Origin: Terriglobia bacterium
GTDB taxonomy: Bacteria; Acidobacteriota; Terriglobia; JAIQFV01
Length of the DNA stretch: 64,000 bases
NCBI GenBank assembly: GCA_020072965.1
Contig: JAIQFY010000025.1
Span: 51,973 to 115,972 of the forward strand
Direction of reading: 5' to 3'
The notes under the pieces were generated by a model that saw nothing but the letters and a program-made list of their open reading frames with translations, did not search any database and was not told the origin of the DNA. Below are positions 16,043 to 25,068 of the stretch, piece after piece (within the stretch, counting starts at the first letter, position 1; every line of letters starts with the position of its first letter). The position numbers and the translations under genes were made by a program.

Positions 16043-16498
16043 ATGATAGACGGGGTACGAGTCAAAACGCTGAAAGTGATTTCCGATGAACGGGGCCGCT
16101 TGATGGAGGTCCTTCGCAATGACGACGATCTGTTCATCAAGTTCGGGCAGATTTACATCACCACGGCGTATCCCGGGGTGGTCAAGGGCTGGCACTACCA
16201 CAAGAAGCAGATCGATAATTTTGTGGTCGCCCGTGGGATGATGAAACTGGTGCTTTACGACTCCCGAAAAAAGTCAAAGACCTTCGGCGAGATCAACGAA
16301 TTCTTCATGGGAGAACACAATCCCATCCTGGTGCAGATTCCGGCGTGGGTGTTTCATGGATTTAAGTGCGTCAGCGAGTCAGAGTGCGTCGTGGTGAATA
16401 CTCCGACCGAGGTTTATCATTACAAAAAGCCGGATGAGTTCCGCGTACCATACAAGAGCAGGAAGATCCCATATGACTGGGGGATTAAGATGGGATGA
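16043..16498 (+). CDS. rfbC: dTDP-4-dehydrorhamnose 3,5-epimerase family protein (cupin)
   Basis: 151 aa. RmlC-type cupin: VISDERGRLMEVLRNDD, QIYITTAYPGVVKGWHYHK with the His-x-His pair, NFVVARGMMKLVLYDSR and ILVQIPAWVFHGFKC. RmlC epimerises dTDP-4-keto-6-deoxyglucose at C3 and C5 in rhamnose synthesis. At 151 aa it is shorter than classical RmlC (about 180 aa) and belongs to the short epimerase/isomerase branch, so a related dTDP-sugar isomerase is possible. It is followed by repeats and then rfbB. A fragment of a CTCTGCGTCTCTGCGG repeat lies just upstream, before the start. Confidence 0.8.
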   Translation: MIDGVRVKTLKVISDERGRLMEVLRNDDDLFIKFGQIYITTAYPGVVKGWHYHKKQIDNFVVARGMMKLVLYDSRKKSKTFGEINEFFMGEHNPILVQIPAWVFHGFKCVSESECVVVNTPTEVYHYKKPDEFRVPYKSRKIPYDWGIKMG

Positions 16499-16504
16499 GG
16501 GAGG

Positions 16505-16840
16505 TTTCGGGTGTCGGCCGAAGGTCCGGCGGCTTTTTGGCGGATGTCGGGTGTCGGGGGATATCAGGTGGACGGTAGAAAGCACCGGCTGAAGTCGGAG
16601 GTCGGAGGTCAGAAGTCGGACAACAGTTGTCAGAGGTCGGATGACAGAGGCTAGAAGTCAGACAACAGGGACCGGACCTGATATGCCACCACGTGGCAAT
16701 GAGGAGTCAATTGTTAACACAAAGCCAAGAAGGTTTTATCCGACGTCTGACTTCTGATTTCTGGCTTCCGACTTCTGACCTCTGACCTCCGACTTCTGGC
16801 CTCCGACGTCCGACCTCTGATTTCCGACTTCGTATGAGGT
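16505..16840. repeat. module D plus heptad array A, facing orientations
   Basis: Module D occupies about 16505-16560 (GGCCGAAGGTCCGGCGG, then CTTTTTGGCGGATGTCGG), matching 41696-41750. From about 16588 come AGTCGGAGGTC-type heptads on the plus strand. From about 16740 to 16835 the reverse form (GACTTCTGACCTCTGACC) runs the other way. The array separates rfbC from rfbB and leaves about 50 bases before the rfbB start. Confidence 0.8.
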
Positions 16841-16892
16841 CTCTGACTCACCGCAAGAAAGTATTTATAGAGCATCTGGTAGGATAGAACTT

Positions 16893-17900
16893 ATGAAACT
16901 CCTCGTTACTGGCGGAGCGGGCTTCATCGGATCGAATTTCATTCGATTCATGCTGGAGACTTATTCTGATGTGTGGATTGTAAATCTCGACAAGCTCACT
17001 TACGCCGGAAACCTCGACAACCTCAGGGATCTGGAGACCCATCCTCACTACACGTTCGTCCGCGGCGACATTTGTGATCGTGCAACGGTTGAAAAACTGA
17101 TGTCGGCAGGACCCGACGCGGTGGTGAACCTAGCTGCGGAAACTCATGTGGATCGCTCCATTGAGGATGCACGGTCGTTCATCGAGACCAATGTTTTAGG
17201 CACCCATTGTCTGCTTGAGGCAGCCCGGGCGAACAAGGTCACCCGATTTATCCAAGTCTCCACCGATGAAGTCTACGGTTCACTTTCCGAGACCGGCTTT
17301 TTCACCGAAGAGACTCCGCTCCGCCCGAACAGCCCCTATGCGGCATCAAAGGCATCCGCCGATTTGTTGGTGAAAGCCTATGTGCACACCTTCGCGTTTC
17401 CAGGCATCATCACGCGTTGTTCAAACAATTTTGGTCCCTATCAATTTCCTGAGAAATTTCTTCCCCTGATGATCAACAACGCCCGGCAAGGAAAAACTTT
17501 GCCGATTTATGGGGATGGTCTGTACATTAGAGACTGGCTATTTGCCCGCGATCATTGCCGGGCCCTGGATTGCGTGTTGCGCCAGGGTCGGGCCGGTGAG
17601 GTTTACAACATCGGCGGGAACAACGAGTGGAGAAACATCGATATCGCCAAACGGATTCTCCGCCTGCTGAGACAGCCGGAGTCGCTTCTGACTTTTGTCA
17701 AAGACCGCCCTGGCCATGACCGGCGTTATGCCATCGATGCCAGCAAGAGTTTTCGTGAGTTGGGCTGGAAACCCGAGACGCGGTTTGAAGAGGGGTTGGG
17801 CGTGACCATTCGCTGGTATTTGGAAAACGACGCCTGGCTCGATAAAGTGACGAGTGGAGAGTATCGGAATTATTATGAACGCATGTACAGCAATCGATAG
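16893..17900 (+). CDS. rfbB: dTDP-glucose 4,6-dehydratase
   Basis: 335 aa, normal length. Extended SDR fold: [19 protein letters not shown] (NAD-binding GxxGxxG), LDKLTYAGNLDNL (typical of RmlB), AETHVDRSIEDA, STDEVYGSL with the catalytic Thr-Asp-Glu triad, YAASKASADLL with the Tyr-x3-Lys pair, and RCSNNFGPYQFPEKF. It converts dTDP-glucose to dTDP-4-keto-6-deoxyglucose in the cytoplasm, step two towards rhamnose. It lies 12 bases before the Wzt-like ABC gene, so they are probably cotranscribed. RmlD, the last enzyme, is not in the window. Confidence 0.97.
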   Translation: MKLLVTGGAGFIGSNFIRFMLETYSDVWIVNLDKLTYAGNLDNLRDLETHPHYTFVRGDICDRATVEKLMSAGPDAVVNLAAETHVDRSIEDARSFIETNVLGTHCLLEAARANKVTRFIQVSTDEVYGSLSETGFFTEETPLRPNSPYAASKASADLLVKAYVHTFAFPGIITRCSNNFGPYQFPEKFLPLMINNARQGKTLPIYGDGLYIRDWLFARDHCRALDCVLRQGRAGEVYNIGGNNEWRNIDIAKRILRLLRQPESLLTFVKDRPGHDRRYAIDASKSFRELGWKPETRFEEGLGVTIRWYLENDAWLDKVTSGEYRNYYERMYSNR

Positions 17901-17912
17901 AATGGGCCGGTT

Positions 17913-19193
17913 ATGATTGCCGTTCACGCGGAACACTTGTCGAAAAGCTATCGCATTTATCCCAGGCCCTCGGCCCGTTTGCAGGAACTCCTCTCGTTCA
18001 ACCGGGTGAATCGCCATAAGGACTTCTGGGCGGTGGAGGATGTCAGTTTTGAAGTGGAGCGGGGGAAGACCGTCGGCATTATCGGAGTGAATGGTTCGGG
18101 GAAGTCGACACTGCTTCAGCTCGTGGCCGGCATTCTGCAACCCTCCCGCGGGACAGTGACGGCCGAGGGGCGGATCTCGGCCCTGCTGGAGTTGGGTTCG
18201 GGCTTCAATCCCGAATTCAGCGGCCGGGAAAACGTTTTTATCAATGGGGCGCTGCTGGGATTGAGTCGGGCCGAGATCGAATCGCGCCTGGGCGCGATGG
18301 AGCGCTTTGCGGAGATCGGTGAATTCTTCGACCAGCCGGTCAAGACCTACTCGAGCGGCATGTTCGTGCGGTTGGCTTTTGCCGTCGCGATCAACGTCGA
18401 TCCGGAAATCCTGATTATCGATGAAGCCCTCGCCGTGGGAGACGGCATCTTTCAGCATCGCTGCATGCACAAGATCCTGCAACTGAAGAAAGAGGGGAAG
18501 ACGATTTTCTTTGTCTCCCACGATAACTCCGCTATCAAGCGGCTCTGCGATGAAGTGATCCTGCTCGATGGGGGCCGGAGGGTGGCCTTGGGCGACCCGG
18601 ATTCGATGGTTCAGAAGTATCTGGAGCTGATGTATGCCCGGGAAAAGCGCTATGCCACGGAGTCGAACTCAAAATCGAATGTAGACTCCGGGGGAGCAAA
18701 GAACTTCTTCGATATTCCCCCGGAGGCGGTCGTCTCGACGATCCCCAATGTGGACCATCGCTTTGGAGACGGCCGGGCCGAGTTGCTCGGCATCGAGGTT
18801 TCCGGCGAGGAGGGAATTCCAAAAAGAAGTTTTGCGCCCGGGGAACGCATGCAGGTCAAGATCTCGGCGCGGTTCAAGGAAGCCTTGGAAACACCGATCA
18901 TTGGATTCATCATCCGCGACCCGCTGGGGGTTGATTTGTCGGCCACAAACACGGACTATGACAATGCGCCCCTGGGTAAAGCCAAGGCCGGAGAAATTCG
19001 CACTGTCGATTTTGACGTTCAGTTGCCGCTTCTTAGGCCCGGAAACTATTCCATCTCCCCGGCGGTGGCTGATGGGACGGCTTTCCGTCACACCATGTGC
19101 GACTGGATCGACAATGCCGTGGTCTTTTCCATCGAAACCGGCGAATTCATCCACGGTATGATGCGGCTCAATATCTCAGTGAAAGTGCATTAA
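17913..19193 (+). CDS. wzt: polysaccharide ABC transporter ATP-binding protein with Wzt C-terminal domain
   Basis: 426 aa. The nucleotide-binding domain (residues 1-240) has Walker A GVNGSGKST, the TagH/Wzt-type signature TYSSGMFVRLAFAV, Walker B ILIIDEAL and the H-loop FVSHD. Residues about 285-420 form a beta-rich carbohydrate-binding Wzt-C domain (GERMQVKISARFK, PLLRPGNYSISPAVADG). In Wzm/Wzt systems this domain recognises the finished O-antigen end on its lipid carrier before export across the inner membrane. The partner permease Wzm is normally adjacent, yet none is present in the window. The gene is 12 bases after rfbB and is followed by a methyltransferase, which in some such systems caps the chain. 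Confidence 0.92.
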   Translation: MIAVHAEHLSKSYRIYPRPSARLQELLSFNRVNRHKDFWAVEDVSFEVERGKTVGIIGVNGSGKSTLLQLVAGILQPSRGTVTAEGRISALLELGSGFNPEFSGRENVFINGALLGLSRAEIESRLGAMERFAEIGEFFDQPVKTYSSGMFVRLAFAVAINVDPEILIIDEALAVGDGIFQHRCMHKILQLKKEGKTIFFVSHDNSAIKRLCDEVILLDGGRRVALGDPDSMVQKYLELMYAREKRYATESNSKSNVDSGGAKNFFDIPPEAVVSTIPNVDHRFGDGRAELLGIEVSGEEGIPKRSFAPGERMQVKISARFKEALETPIIGFIIRDPLGVDLSATNTDYDNAPLGKAKAGEIRTVDFDVQLPLLRPGNYSISPAVADGTAFRHTMCDWIDNAVVFSIETGEFIHGMMRLNISVKVH

Positions 19194-19230
19194 TGGCTCC
19201 GCGCTTCTCGGCGCCTTTGCGGTGATCACT

Positions 19231-20358
19231 ATGGCTCAATCCACCAAGACAGATTTGACCTTTACTGGTGAGCGGTTCGTTCCCGGCGAGGGTGGGGCCC
19301 GGATCGCGTACGAGCATTATCATCGCTACTACTTTGCGCAGAGCCTCGCCCGTGGAAAAGTGGTTTTGGACCTCGGGTGCGGCGAAGGGTATGGCTCGAA
19401 CCTGCTCGCGGAGGTCGCCGAACGCGTCACGGGGATCGATCTTTCGGCGGAGGCGGTTGAACACGCCCGCGGGCATTACAGTCGGGAGAATTTGGATTTT
19501 AAGGCGGGCGACTGTCGAAAAACCGGCTTGCCCGACCAGAAATTTGATCTCATCGTCTGCTTCGAAATAATCGAGCACATCGCCGAGCACGAGGAGCTCC
19601 TGACCGAGGTTCGCCGCGTACTTAAACCTGAGGGAGTATTTGTCATTTCCTCGCCTGATAAAGAATTTTATTCGGATGCCGAAGGGTATGCCAATCCCTT
19701 CCATGTTAAAGAGCTTTACGCCCGCGATTTCCAGGCGCTGCTTGAGCGTCAATTCCCTGAGGTATTACTCTTCTCGCAGGGGGTGGGTGTGGGCTCCGTG
19801 ATTCGTCAGGATTCCCCTGGAAGAGGAGGTGAACCGCTACCGGCGGATTTGCTCGATGTGAAGCCAGATCCCGATAGGGGGTTCAATCCCGCTGGGCCCG
19901 GAGCTGTTGAAGCAAAATACATCGTGGCGGTGTGTTCAACGGTCCCTCTGGATCCCAGCGTTCGCAGGCTATCGTTTTCTCTCTGGAACGACAAAAGTGA
20001 GACTTTGCTCAGGGAATTGGAAGATTCTCTTCGTGAATTGCAATCCCTGGTGAAACACTTGGAGGAGGCGATCGGCGATCGGGACAACCAAATTCTACGG
20101 CTTGGCAAAGCGGTAGAGGAAAAATCAATTGAGATTTCTAAATTGAAGCTCGTTGTTTCGGAAAAGGACGAAGTGATTACCCGCAGAGAGGCAGACATCC
20201 TCTCATGGGATGCTCACACCCGCGACTTAGAACAAACCATTCAAGTGCTCCGAGATTTTGAGACAAAAATCAAAGGCACTCTTCACTGGAGAATTTACAA
20301 CTCCCTAGTCAGACCGGTCCTGAGGCTTTTTCGCCGAAGCGGATCCGCTTCTCATTGA
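19231..20358 (+). CDS. SAM-dependent methyltransferase with C-terminal coiled coil
   Basis: 375 aa from ATG 19231 (GTG at 19222 also open). The class I methyltransferase domain (about residues 10-180) has VVLDLGCGEGYGSNLLAEV (motif I), VTGIDLS, and FDLIVCFEIIEHIAEHEELL. From about residue 245 the chain becomes a predicted coiled coil (LRELEDSLRELQSLVKHLEE, then IGDRDNQILRLGKAVEEKS) ending with a basic GTLHWRIYNSLVRPVLRLF segment common at the end of polysaccharide-modifying proteins. A coiled-coil methyltransferase next to Wzt recalls WbdD-type chain terminators, in which the coiled coil measures chain length; this is inference. The repeat CTCGGCGCCTTTGCGG sits just upstream of the start. Confidence 0.85.
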   Translation: MAQSTKTDLTFTGERFVPGEGGARIAYEHYHRYYFAQSLARGKVVLDLGCGEGYGSNLLAEVAERVTGIDLSAEAVEHARGHYSRENLDFKAGDCRKTGLPDQKFDLIVCFEIIEHIAEHEELLTEVRRVLKPEGVFVISSPDKEFYSDAEGYANPFHVKELYARDFQALLERQFPEVLLFSQGVGVGSVIRQDSPGRGGEPLPADLLDVKPDPDRGFNPAGPGAVEAKYIVAVCSTVPLDPSVRRLSFSLWNDKSETLLRELEDSLRELQSLVKHLEEAIGDRDNQILRLGKAVEEKSIEISKLKLVVSEKDEVITRREADILSWDAHTRDLEQTIQVLRDFETKIKGTLHWRIYNSLVRPVLRLFRRSGSASH

Positions 20359-20554
20359 ATGGCCTTTACACTTGCATCCACTGTACACTGATCCTTAAAC
20401 GCATTCCTCTGCAAGACGATGCTGAAAACTGGAATGGTAAACCGGCTCAATCGCGGGGCCGATGCTGGTTTTTTCAGTGGACTGCTGATATAGTCTAGCC
20501 CCGAATTAATCCCAGCAACGGCAGGCAAATCCAGGTTTAAAGGCGACGACTCTG

Positions 20555-21709
20555 ATGAAAGTCAGTGTGACTATTCCAACATACAATGGGGAGGCGTACC
20601 TTGCTGAGGCAGTGAAGAGTGTCCTGGGGCAGACTTTTCAAGATTTCGAGCTCGTCATCGTGGATGATCGCTCGACCGATTCCACCGTCGGCATAATCCG
20701 GTCTTTCGCGGATTCAAGAATCCGGTTCACTCGGAACGACGAACGGCTTGGCTTGCCCGGGAATTGGAACCGGTGTCTTTCCCTGGCCCAAGGTGAATTC
20801 ATCTGCATTTTTCATCAGGATGATGTGATGCAGCCGGATAATCTGGAACGGAAGATTCAACTTTTGTCATCCGATCCGTCAGTGGGATTTGTTCACTCGG
20901 CGGCAGAGATGATTGTGGAGCCCTCGGCTCCCAGCGTGCCTGTTGAATGGATCGAAAAGTCCTATGAAGATTTTGTAGCTGAGGGAGAGGTGTATTTCTT
21001 TAAGTTGTTGTTTCACGGAAATATCATTTGCGCGCCGACCGTTCTGGCCCGCCGTCAGCCCCTGGTGGATCTCGGTGGCTTCGACGACGAGCTGGAATTC
21101 ACGAGCGACTATGAAATGTGGATGAAAGTGTGCGCGAGTAGCCGAGTTGCCTTCTTGAGCCAGCCGTTGGTCCGATACCGGTGGCATGCCAAGAATGCCT
21201 CACATGAATACCGTTTTGAACGAGGCGTTCAACAGAGCGATCTGGCGGCTCGTCGCGCTCTTAAGTTTTATTTAGAGCAAAAGGGACAACAGAAAGAGGA
21301 AGCGGCCCTGGAGGAAGCGCTGCGAGGCATCACAAAACTCAAACGATGGAACGGCAGCTTGGAGCAAACCACAGAGGAACAGAAAGCCTGGATCTCTGAA
21401 CTGGAACTGGGTAAGGCTTGGATCGAGGAACAAAGGATCAAATTGCAGGAGTCTGTTGAGAGTCAGAAGAGTTTGATTCAAGAGCAAAAGGCTTGGATCG
21501 GCGAGCTCGAGCGAGGAAAGAACTGGCTCGACGACCAAAGAATGACGTGGCAAAAGCTTGCTGAAGAAACCTTGGCGAGAACGGAAAGCAAGCTTGTCAC
21601 GTTGGAGAAGAAATTCACGACGGCGGTTATCGCTGTCTTCATTGCAATACTGCTCCTCAATCCGATTATTCTCTTAATATTGGTCCGTCTCTTCGGTACG
21701 GGCAAATAG
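20555..21709 (+). CDS. GT2 glycosyltransferase with coiled-coil repeats and C-terminal TM anchor
   Basis: 384 aa. Residues 1-235 are a GT-A family 2 domain: VSVTIPTYNGEAYLAEAVKS, LVIVDDRSTDSTVGII, FICIFHQDDVMQPDNL in the DxD region, and FTSDYEMWMKVC. From about residue 240 a coiled coil carries a repeated motif (EQKAWISELELGKAWIEEQ; EQKAWIGELERGKNWLDDQ), and the last 35 residues hold a TM helix (TTAVIAVFIAILLLNPIILL). Such a C-terminal tether could hold the enzyme at the membrane at a set distance, or join it to the coiled-coil methyltransferase upstream. The gap of about 200 bases before it shows no recognised element. Confidence 0.88.
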   Translation: MKVSVTIPTYNGEAYLAEAVKSVLGQTFQDFELVIVDDRSTDSTVGIIRSFADSRIRFTRNDERLGLPGNWNRCLSLAQGEFICIFHQDDVMQPDNLERKIQLLSSDPSVGFVHSAAEMIVEPSAPSVPVEWIEKSYEDFVAEGEVYFFKLLFHGNIICAPTVLARRQPLVDLGGFDDELEFTSDYEMWMKVCASSRVAFLSQPLVRYRWHAKNASHEYRFERGVQQSDLAARRALKFYLEQKGQQKEEAALEEALRGITKLKRWNGSLEQTTEEQKAWISELELGKAWIEEQRIKLQESVESQKSLIQEQKAWIGELERGKNWLDDQRMTWQKLAEETLARTESKLVTLEKKFTTAVIAVFIAILLLNPIILLILVRLFGTGK

Positions 21710-21739
21710 CATTCATTCCATTCTGGGTCATACTTTGAA

Positions 21740-22933
21740 GTGAACATTGCGTTCGTTACCCCTTATATCCCATATCCACCTGATACCGGCGGAAAGATTC
21801 GAACTTTTTACCTATTAAAAGCTCTTTCCAGGAATCATCCCGCTGATCTCTACACGGTATACTCTAAAACTCGTCCCGAATATGGAACAGTCCTGGCGCA
21901 GGTTTGTAGAAGCATCCGTCTCGTGGAGTTAAAGAAGGAGACCGATAGCCATTCTCCCTTGATCCGGTCTGTTCTCAACCCCCTGCCTCGCCTCATAGAA
22001 TACTTCCACGCTCCGAATGCAGTGAGTGAGGTGCGCCAGTTATTGCAAGAAGGGCATTATGACCTGCTGGTCCTGGATGAAATCTGCATGGCCCCCTACT
22101 TGATGGAGGTTCAAGGTCCCAAGTTGGTCATCCGGCACAAGATCGATCACTTGCACTACCGTGAAATCGCCTCTGCTCAGCCGCTTGACATGGAAAAGGT
22201 GGTCTCATGCCTCGAAGTGCGAAAACTGAGGAAGTATGAGCATCATACGATGTCCGCATTTAATGCGGCCGTCTGCTGTTCGGTTGAGGACGCAGAACAC
22301 TTGAATCAGCTGAACCCCGAGATTCCTGTTTGTGTGATTGGCAACGGAGTGGATTTGGATTATTTCACGCCACTGGAAGAGGTGGCCGGTCCTCCCACGT
22401 TGTTGTACACAGGAACAATGCATTATTATCCGAATATCGATGCCGTCCAATATTTCTTTCAGGAAATTTATCCACATCTGGTTCGGCTGGTTCCAGAAGT
22501 GCAAATACTCATCGTGGGGCATGGGCCACCGGCAGAGGTCCTGCAATGGCAGCGTTTGCCCGGCGTTAAAATCACGGGTTCTGTCCTTGACATTCGTCCG
22601 TATCTGGCGGGGTGCACAGCAACGATTGTTCCATTACGTCTGGGGGGGGGCACGCGGCTCAAGATCATGGAGTCCATCGCTGCGGGGAGACCTGTGGTCA
22701 GCACCTCAGTTGGGGCTCAAGGCCTGGGGATGCGTCACGGCGAGCATCTTCTGGTTGCGGATGAGCCCGTAGAGTTTGCCCGGCAATCGGCTCAACTCTT
22801 GATGGACGGTGATCTTCGCCGCCGCCTTGTGGCACAAGCGAGGCCTTTCGTCGCCACACACTTCTCCTGGGAGTCTCTCGGTGAAAGGTTTGAGACGCTT
22901 TGTTGCGAAGTGTCAGAAAAGGGAACACTTTGA
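21740..22933 (+). CDS. GT4 family glycosyltransferase
   Basis: 397 aa from a GTG at 21740 (GAAG just upstream). GT-B fold: N-terminal MNIAFVTPYIPYPPDTGGKI with the acceptor-site GG, middle linker VIGNGVDLDYFTPL, and the donor-binding part LLYTGTMHYYPNIDAVQYF and LGGGTRLKIMESIAAGRPVV with the E-x7-E-like pattern. This layout is typical of exosortase-cluster sugar transferases. It transfers a nucleotide-activated sugar to a lipid-linked glycan in the cytoplasm; sugar unknown. It overlaps the next glycosyltransferase by 4 bases. Confidence 0.88.
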   Translation: MNIAFVTPYIPYPPDTGGKIRTFYLLKALSRNHPADLYTVYSKTRPEYGTVLAQVCRSIRLVELKKETDSHSPLIRSVLNPLPRLIEYFHAPNAVSEVRQLLQEGHYDLLVLDEICMAPYLMEVQGPKLVIRHKIDHLHYREIASAQPLDMEKVVSCLEVRKLRKYEHHTMSAFNAAVCCSVEDAEHLNQLNPEIPVCVIGNGVDLDYFTPLEEVAGPPTLLYTGTMHYYPNIDAVQYFFQEIYPHLVRLVPEVQILIVGHGPPAEVLQWQRLPGVKITGSVLDIRPYLAGCTATIVPLRLGGGTRLKIMESIAAGRPVVSTSVGAQGLGMRHGEHLLVADEPVEFARQSAQLLMDGDLRRRLVAQARPFVATHFSWESLGERFETLCCEVSEKGTL

Positions 22934-24162
22934 AGTTAGCTTTCATCAATAATCTTTATCCACCCTATATCATCGGCGGGAATGAAATGTTGGCCAAAGA
23001 AGTCATTGAAGCCCTCCGGGCCAGGGGGCACCCCGTTCATATTATCACCGGGAGAGGGCGTGACCTGCCCCACGATGGGTTGACCCACGGGGCGATTGAT
23101 CTGGATCTCGATCATAAAGAGGACACATTTCTGCACGGCAAGAAGCCAACGCCTCTTGAGCAGGTCGAGTTTCACCTTTACAATCATCGAACTTACCGGT
23201 CTGTTCGGAGTGTTCTGTTGGAGCTGAAGCCCGACCTCATAGTAATCTGGAACCTATGGGTCGCCTCGATGGCTCCCTTGATTGCGGCGAGACAATCCGG
23301 CTTTCCTCTGGTTATTCACACGGCTGATAAATGGCTGTATTATGGATTGAAGGACTGGTCCCATCTGGTGGCGCCGCAAACTGAGTGGAAGGTAAAGGTC
23401 GTTCAATTGATGCGCCGGTATGTTCAGCCAATGCTTTTTCATCTGGCGCGGCCATATCCGATTATTTCAATTTCTGAATTCATCCGGCGTTTTTATATCA
23501 CCACCGGATTCGACGGCTCCAGGATTGAGGTCATCCACTTGGGCGTCCCTCTGGAGAAATTTCACCCCAATGGGCGATCGCAACCTTCACAATCGCGCGT
23601 CAGGTTTCTTTATGTGGGAACGCTTTGGGAGGGGAAAGGTCCCCAGGTCGCCATCCAGGCACTTGGACAACTTCTTCGCAAGCGTGGATTGCCCAAACTT
23701 CATCTGGACTTTTTTGGGAAGGGGACACCGGGCTTTATGGAGTATCTGCGGGATCATGTAAAAAAAGCCGGAGTGGAAGATCATGTCACCTTTCATGGTT
23801 TTGTCGACCGCCAGGATCTGCCTGAAATCCAACGCAATCACGATATCCTGCTATTTCCATCGATATGGGATGAGCCGTTCGCCGCTGTCCCCATCGAGGC
23901 AATGGCTTGCGGGATGGCAGTCATCGCAACTACGGCCGGGGGAACCCCCGAGGCGATCGAAGAAGGTCGGACCGGGCTCCTGATCCCCCCGAATGATCCT
24001 TCGGCGATGTCTGCTGCCATGGAGGGATTGATCCGTGATCCGCAAAGGCGGCTGCATCTCGGACAAGAAGGCGCTCTGGCCGCGCGTGAAAAATATGACT
24101 TTCATACATACATTGCTCGATTAGAAAGAAGATACAGCGAGCTTGCCCAAAGATCTAAATAG
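22930..24162 (+). CDS. GT4 family glycosyltransferase
   Basis: 410 aa from a TTG at 22930 (overlap TTGA with the previous stop; AAAAGGGA upstream). The ORF is open to 22900 but the protein begins naturally with KLAFINNLYPPYIIGGNEML. C-terminal GT-B half: RFLYVGTLWEGKGPQVAIQA, VTFHGFVDRQDLPEIQ and WDEPFAAVPIEAMACGMAVI with the donor-site Glu pair, then GGTPEAIEEGRTGLL. It is translationally coupled to the gene before it, suggesting successive sugar additions in one repeat unit. Specific sugar unknown. Confidence 0.9.
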   Translation: MKLAFINNLYPPYIIGGNEMLAKEVIEALRARGHPVHIITGRGRDLPHDGLTHGAIDLDLDHKEDTFLHGKKPTPLEQVEFHLYNHRTYRSVRSVLLELKPDLIVIWNLWVASMAPLIAARQSGFPLVIHTADKWLYYGLKDWSHLVAPQTEWKVKVVQLMRRYVQPMLFHLARPYPIISISEFIRRFYITTGFDGSRIEVIHLGVPLEKFHPNGRSQPSQSRVRFLYVGTLWEGKGPQVAIQALGQLLRKRGLPKLHLDFFGKGTPGFMEYLRDHVKKAGVEDHVTFHGFVDRQDLPEIQRNHDILLFPSIWDEPFAAVPIEAMACGMAVIATTAGGTPEAIEEGRTGLLIPPNDPSAMSAAMEGLIRDPQRRLHLGQEGALAAREKYDFHTYIARLERRYSELAQRSK

Positions 24163-24223
24163 CAATTGGCCAAGAGCAGTTATTCAGAAACTGTGGCTCC
24201 TTGTGGGTAGGGGGGATCATAAG

Positions 24224-24913
24224 ATGGCTGATCCACGCGATGAGTTTATTCGGAAGGTAGTTGCCGGCAAGACCTTTGCGGATCTGGGTGGATTGTGGGG
24301 AACGGTCAACGAGAAGATCAGTGTCGCGCATCAAGCAGGGGCGACCCGGCTGACAATGATCGACCGAATCACTCCGGCTGAGGAGGACTGGCGGTTATTT
24401 GATGAACGCCGGCGTCAATTGGGAGTCCCGGAGGTGGAGTGCATCAGCAAGGATATATTGGCGCTGGCTGACACTCCGCCCTATCCCCAGTACGACGTCG
24501 TGAACTGTGGTGGGGTTTTCTATCATATCCCGGACCCCATGCGGCTCCTTACTACGCTCCGGAAGATCACTCGGGAGTATCTTGTCTTGACTTCGATCGT
24601 GACCCAAACGAAGGTGAAGAGTGCCGCGGGCACTTTGGACGTTCCTGAGGGGAGCGCACTCTTTGTGCCCGCCCTGCGCGGACGAGAACTCGAAATCGTG
24701 AAATCGTACTGGCAGAGGTTCGTTGGAGAGGGGGCAATCGGTTTGACCCTTGAAACACAGACGTGGAAAGAAGATAACTATGTGCCCTGGTGGTGGCTCC
24801 CCACCGTCGAGACGCTCAAGGCGATGGCAACGACGGCGGGCTTCGAATTGTTGGAGGGAAGTCCCTTCTGGGACGGCAATGCCTATACTCAGCTTTTGCG
24901 CACTAAAAAGTAG
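24224..24913 (+). CDS. class I SAM-dependent methyltransferase-like protein
   Basis: 229 aa from ATG 24224, which has AGGGGGG eight bases upstream. A TTG at 24143 is in frame and would overlap the previous gene by 20 bases. After DPRDEFIRKVVAGKTFADLG (degenerate motif I, LGGLWG), it has LTMIDRITPAEEDW and YDVVNCGGVFYHIPDP, like the CmoB/Methyltransf-type domain. The C-terminal half contains LETQTWKEDNYVPWWWLPTV, an aromatic run that also occurs in sugar-region methyltransferases. Likely modifies a sugar or lipid of the polymer; substrate unknown. Confidence 0.75.
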   Translation: MADPRDEFIRKVVAGKTFADLGGLWGTVNEKISVAHQAGATRLTMIDRITPAEEDWRLFDERRRQLGVPEVECISKDILALADTPPYPQYDVVNCGGVFYHIPDPMRLLTTLRKITREYLVLTSIVTQTKVKSAAGTLDVPEGSALFVPALRGRELEIVKSYWQRFVGEGAIGLTLETQTWKEDNYVPWWWLPTVETLKAMATTAGFELLEGSPFWDGNAYTQLLRTKK

Positions 24914-25068
24914 CCCCCGGCCCCCAATCTGAAACAGGTTCGTAGCCTTCCTCCGACGAGTTGCAGGAGCAAGATGCGCCATCGTCATGCCAGGAATTAA
25001 CACTTGGCTGCGGGTGGAATGATTCTGAGTCAGTCTTGCTTATTAAGGACGGGGAGTGTTTGACCCCA

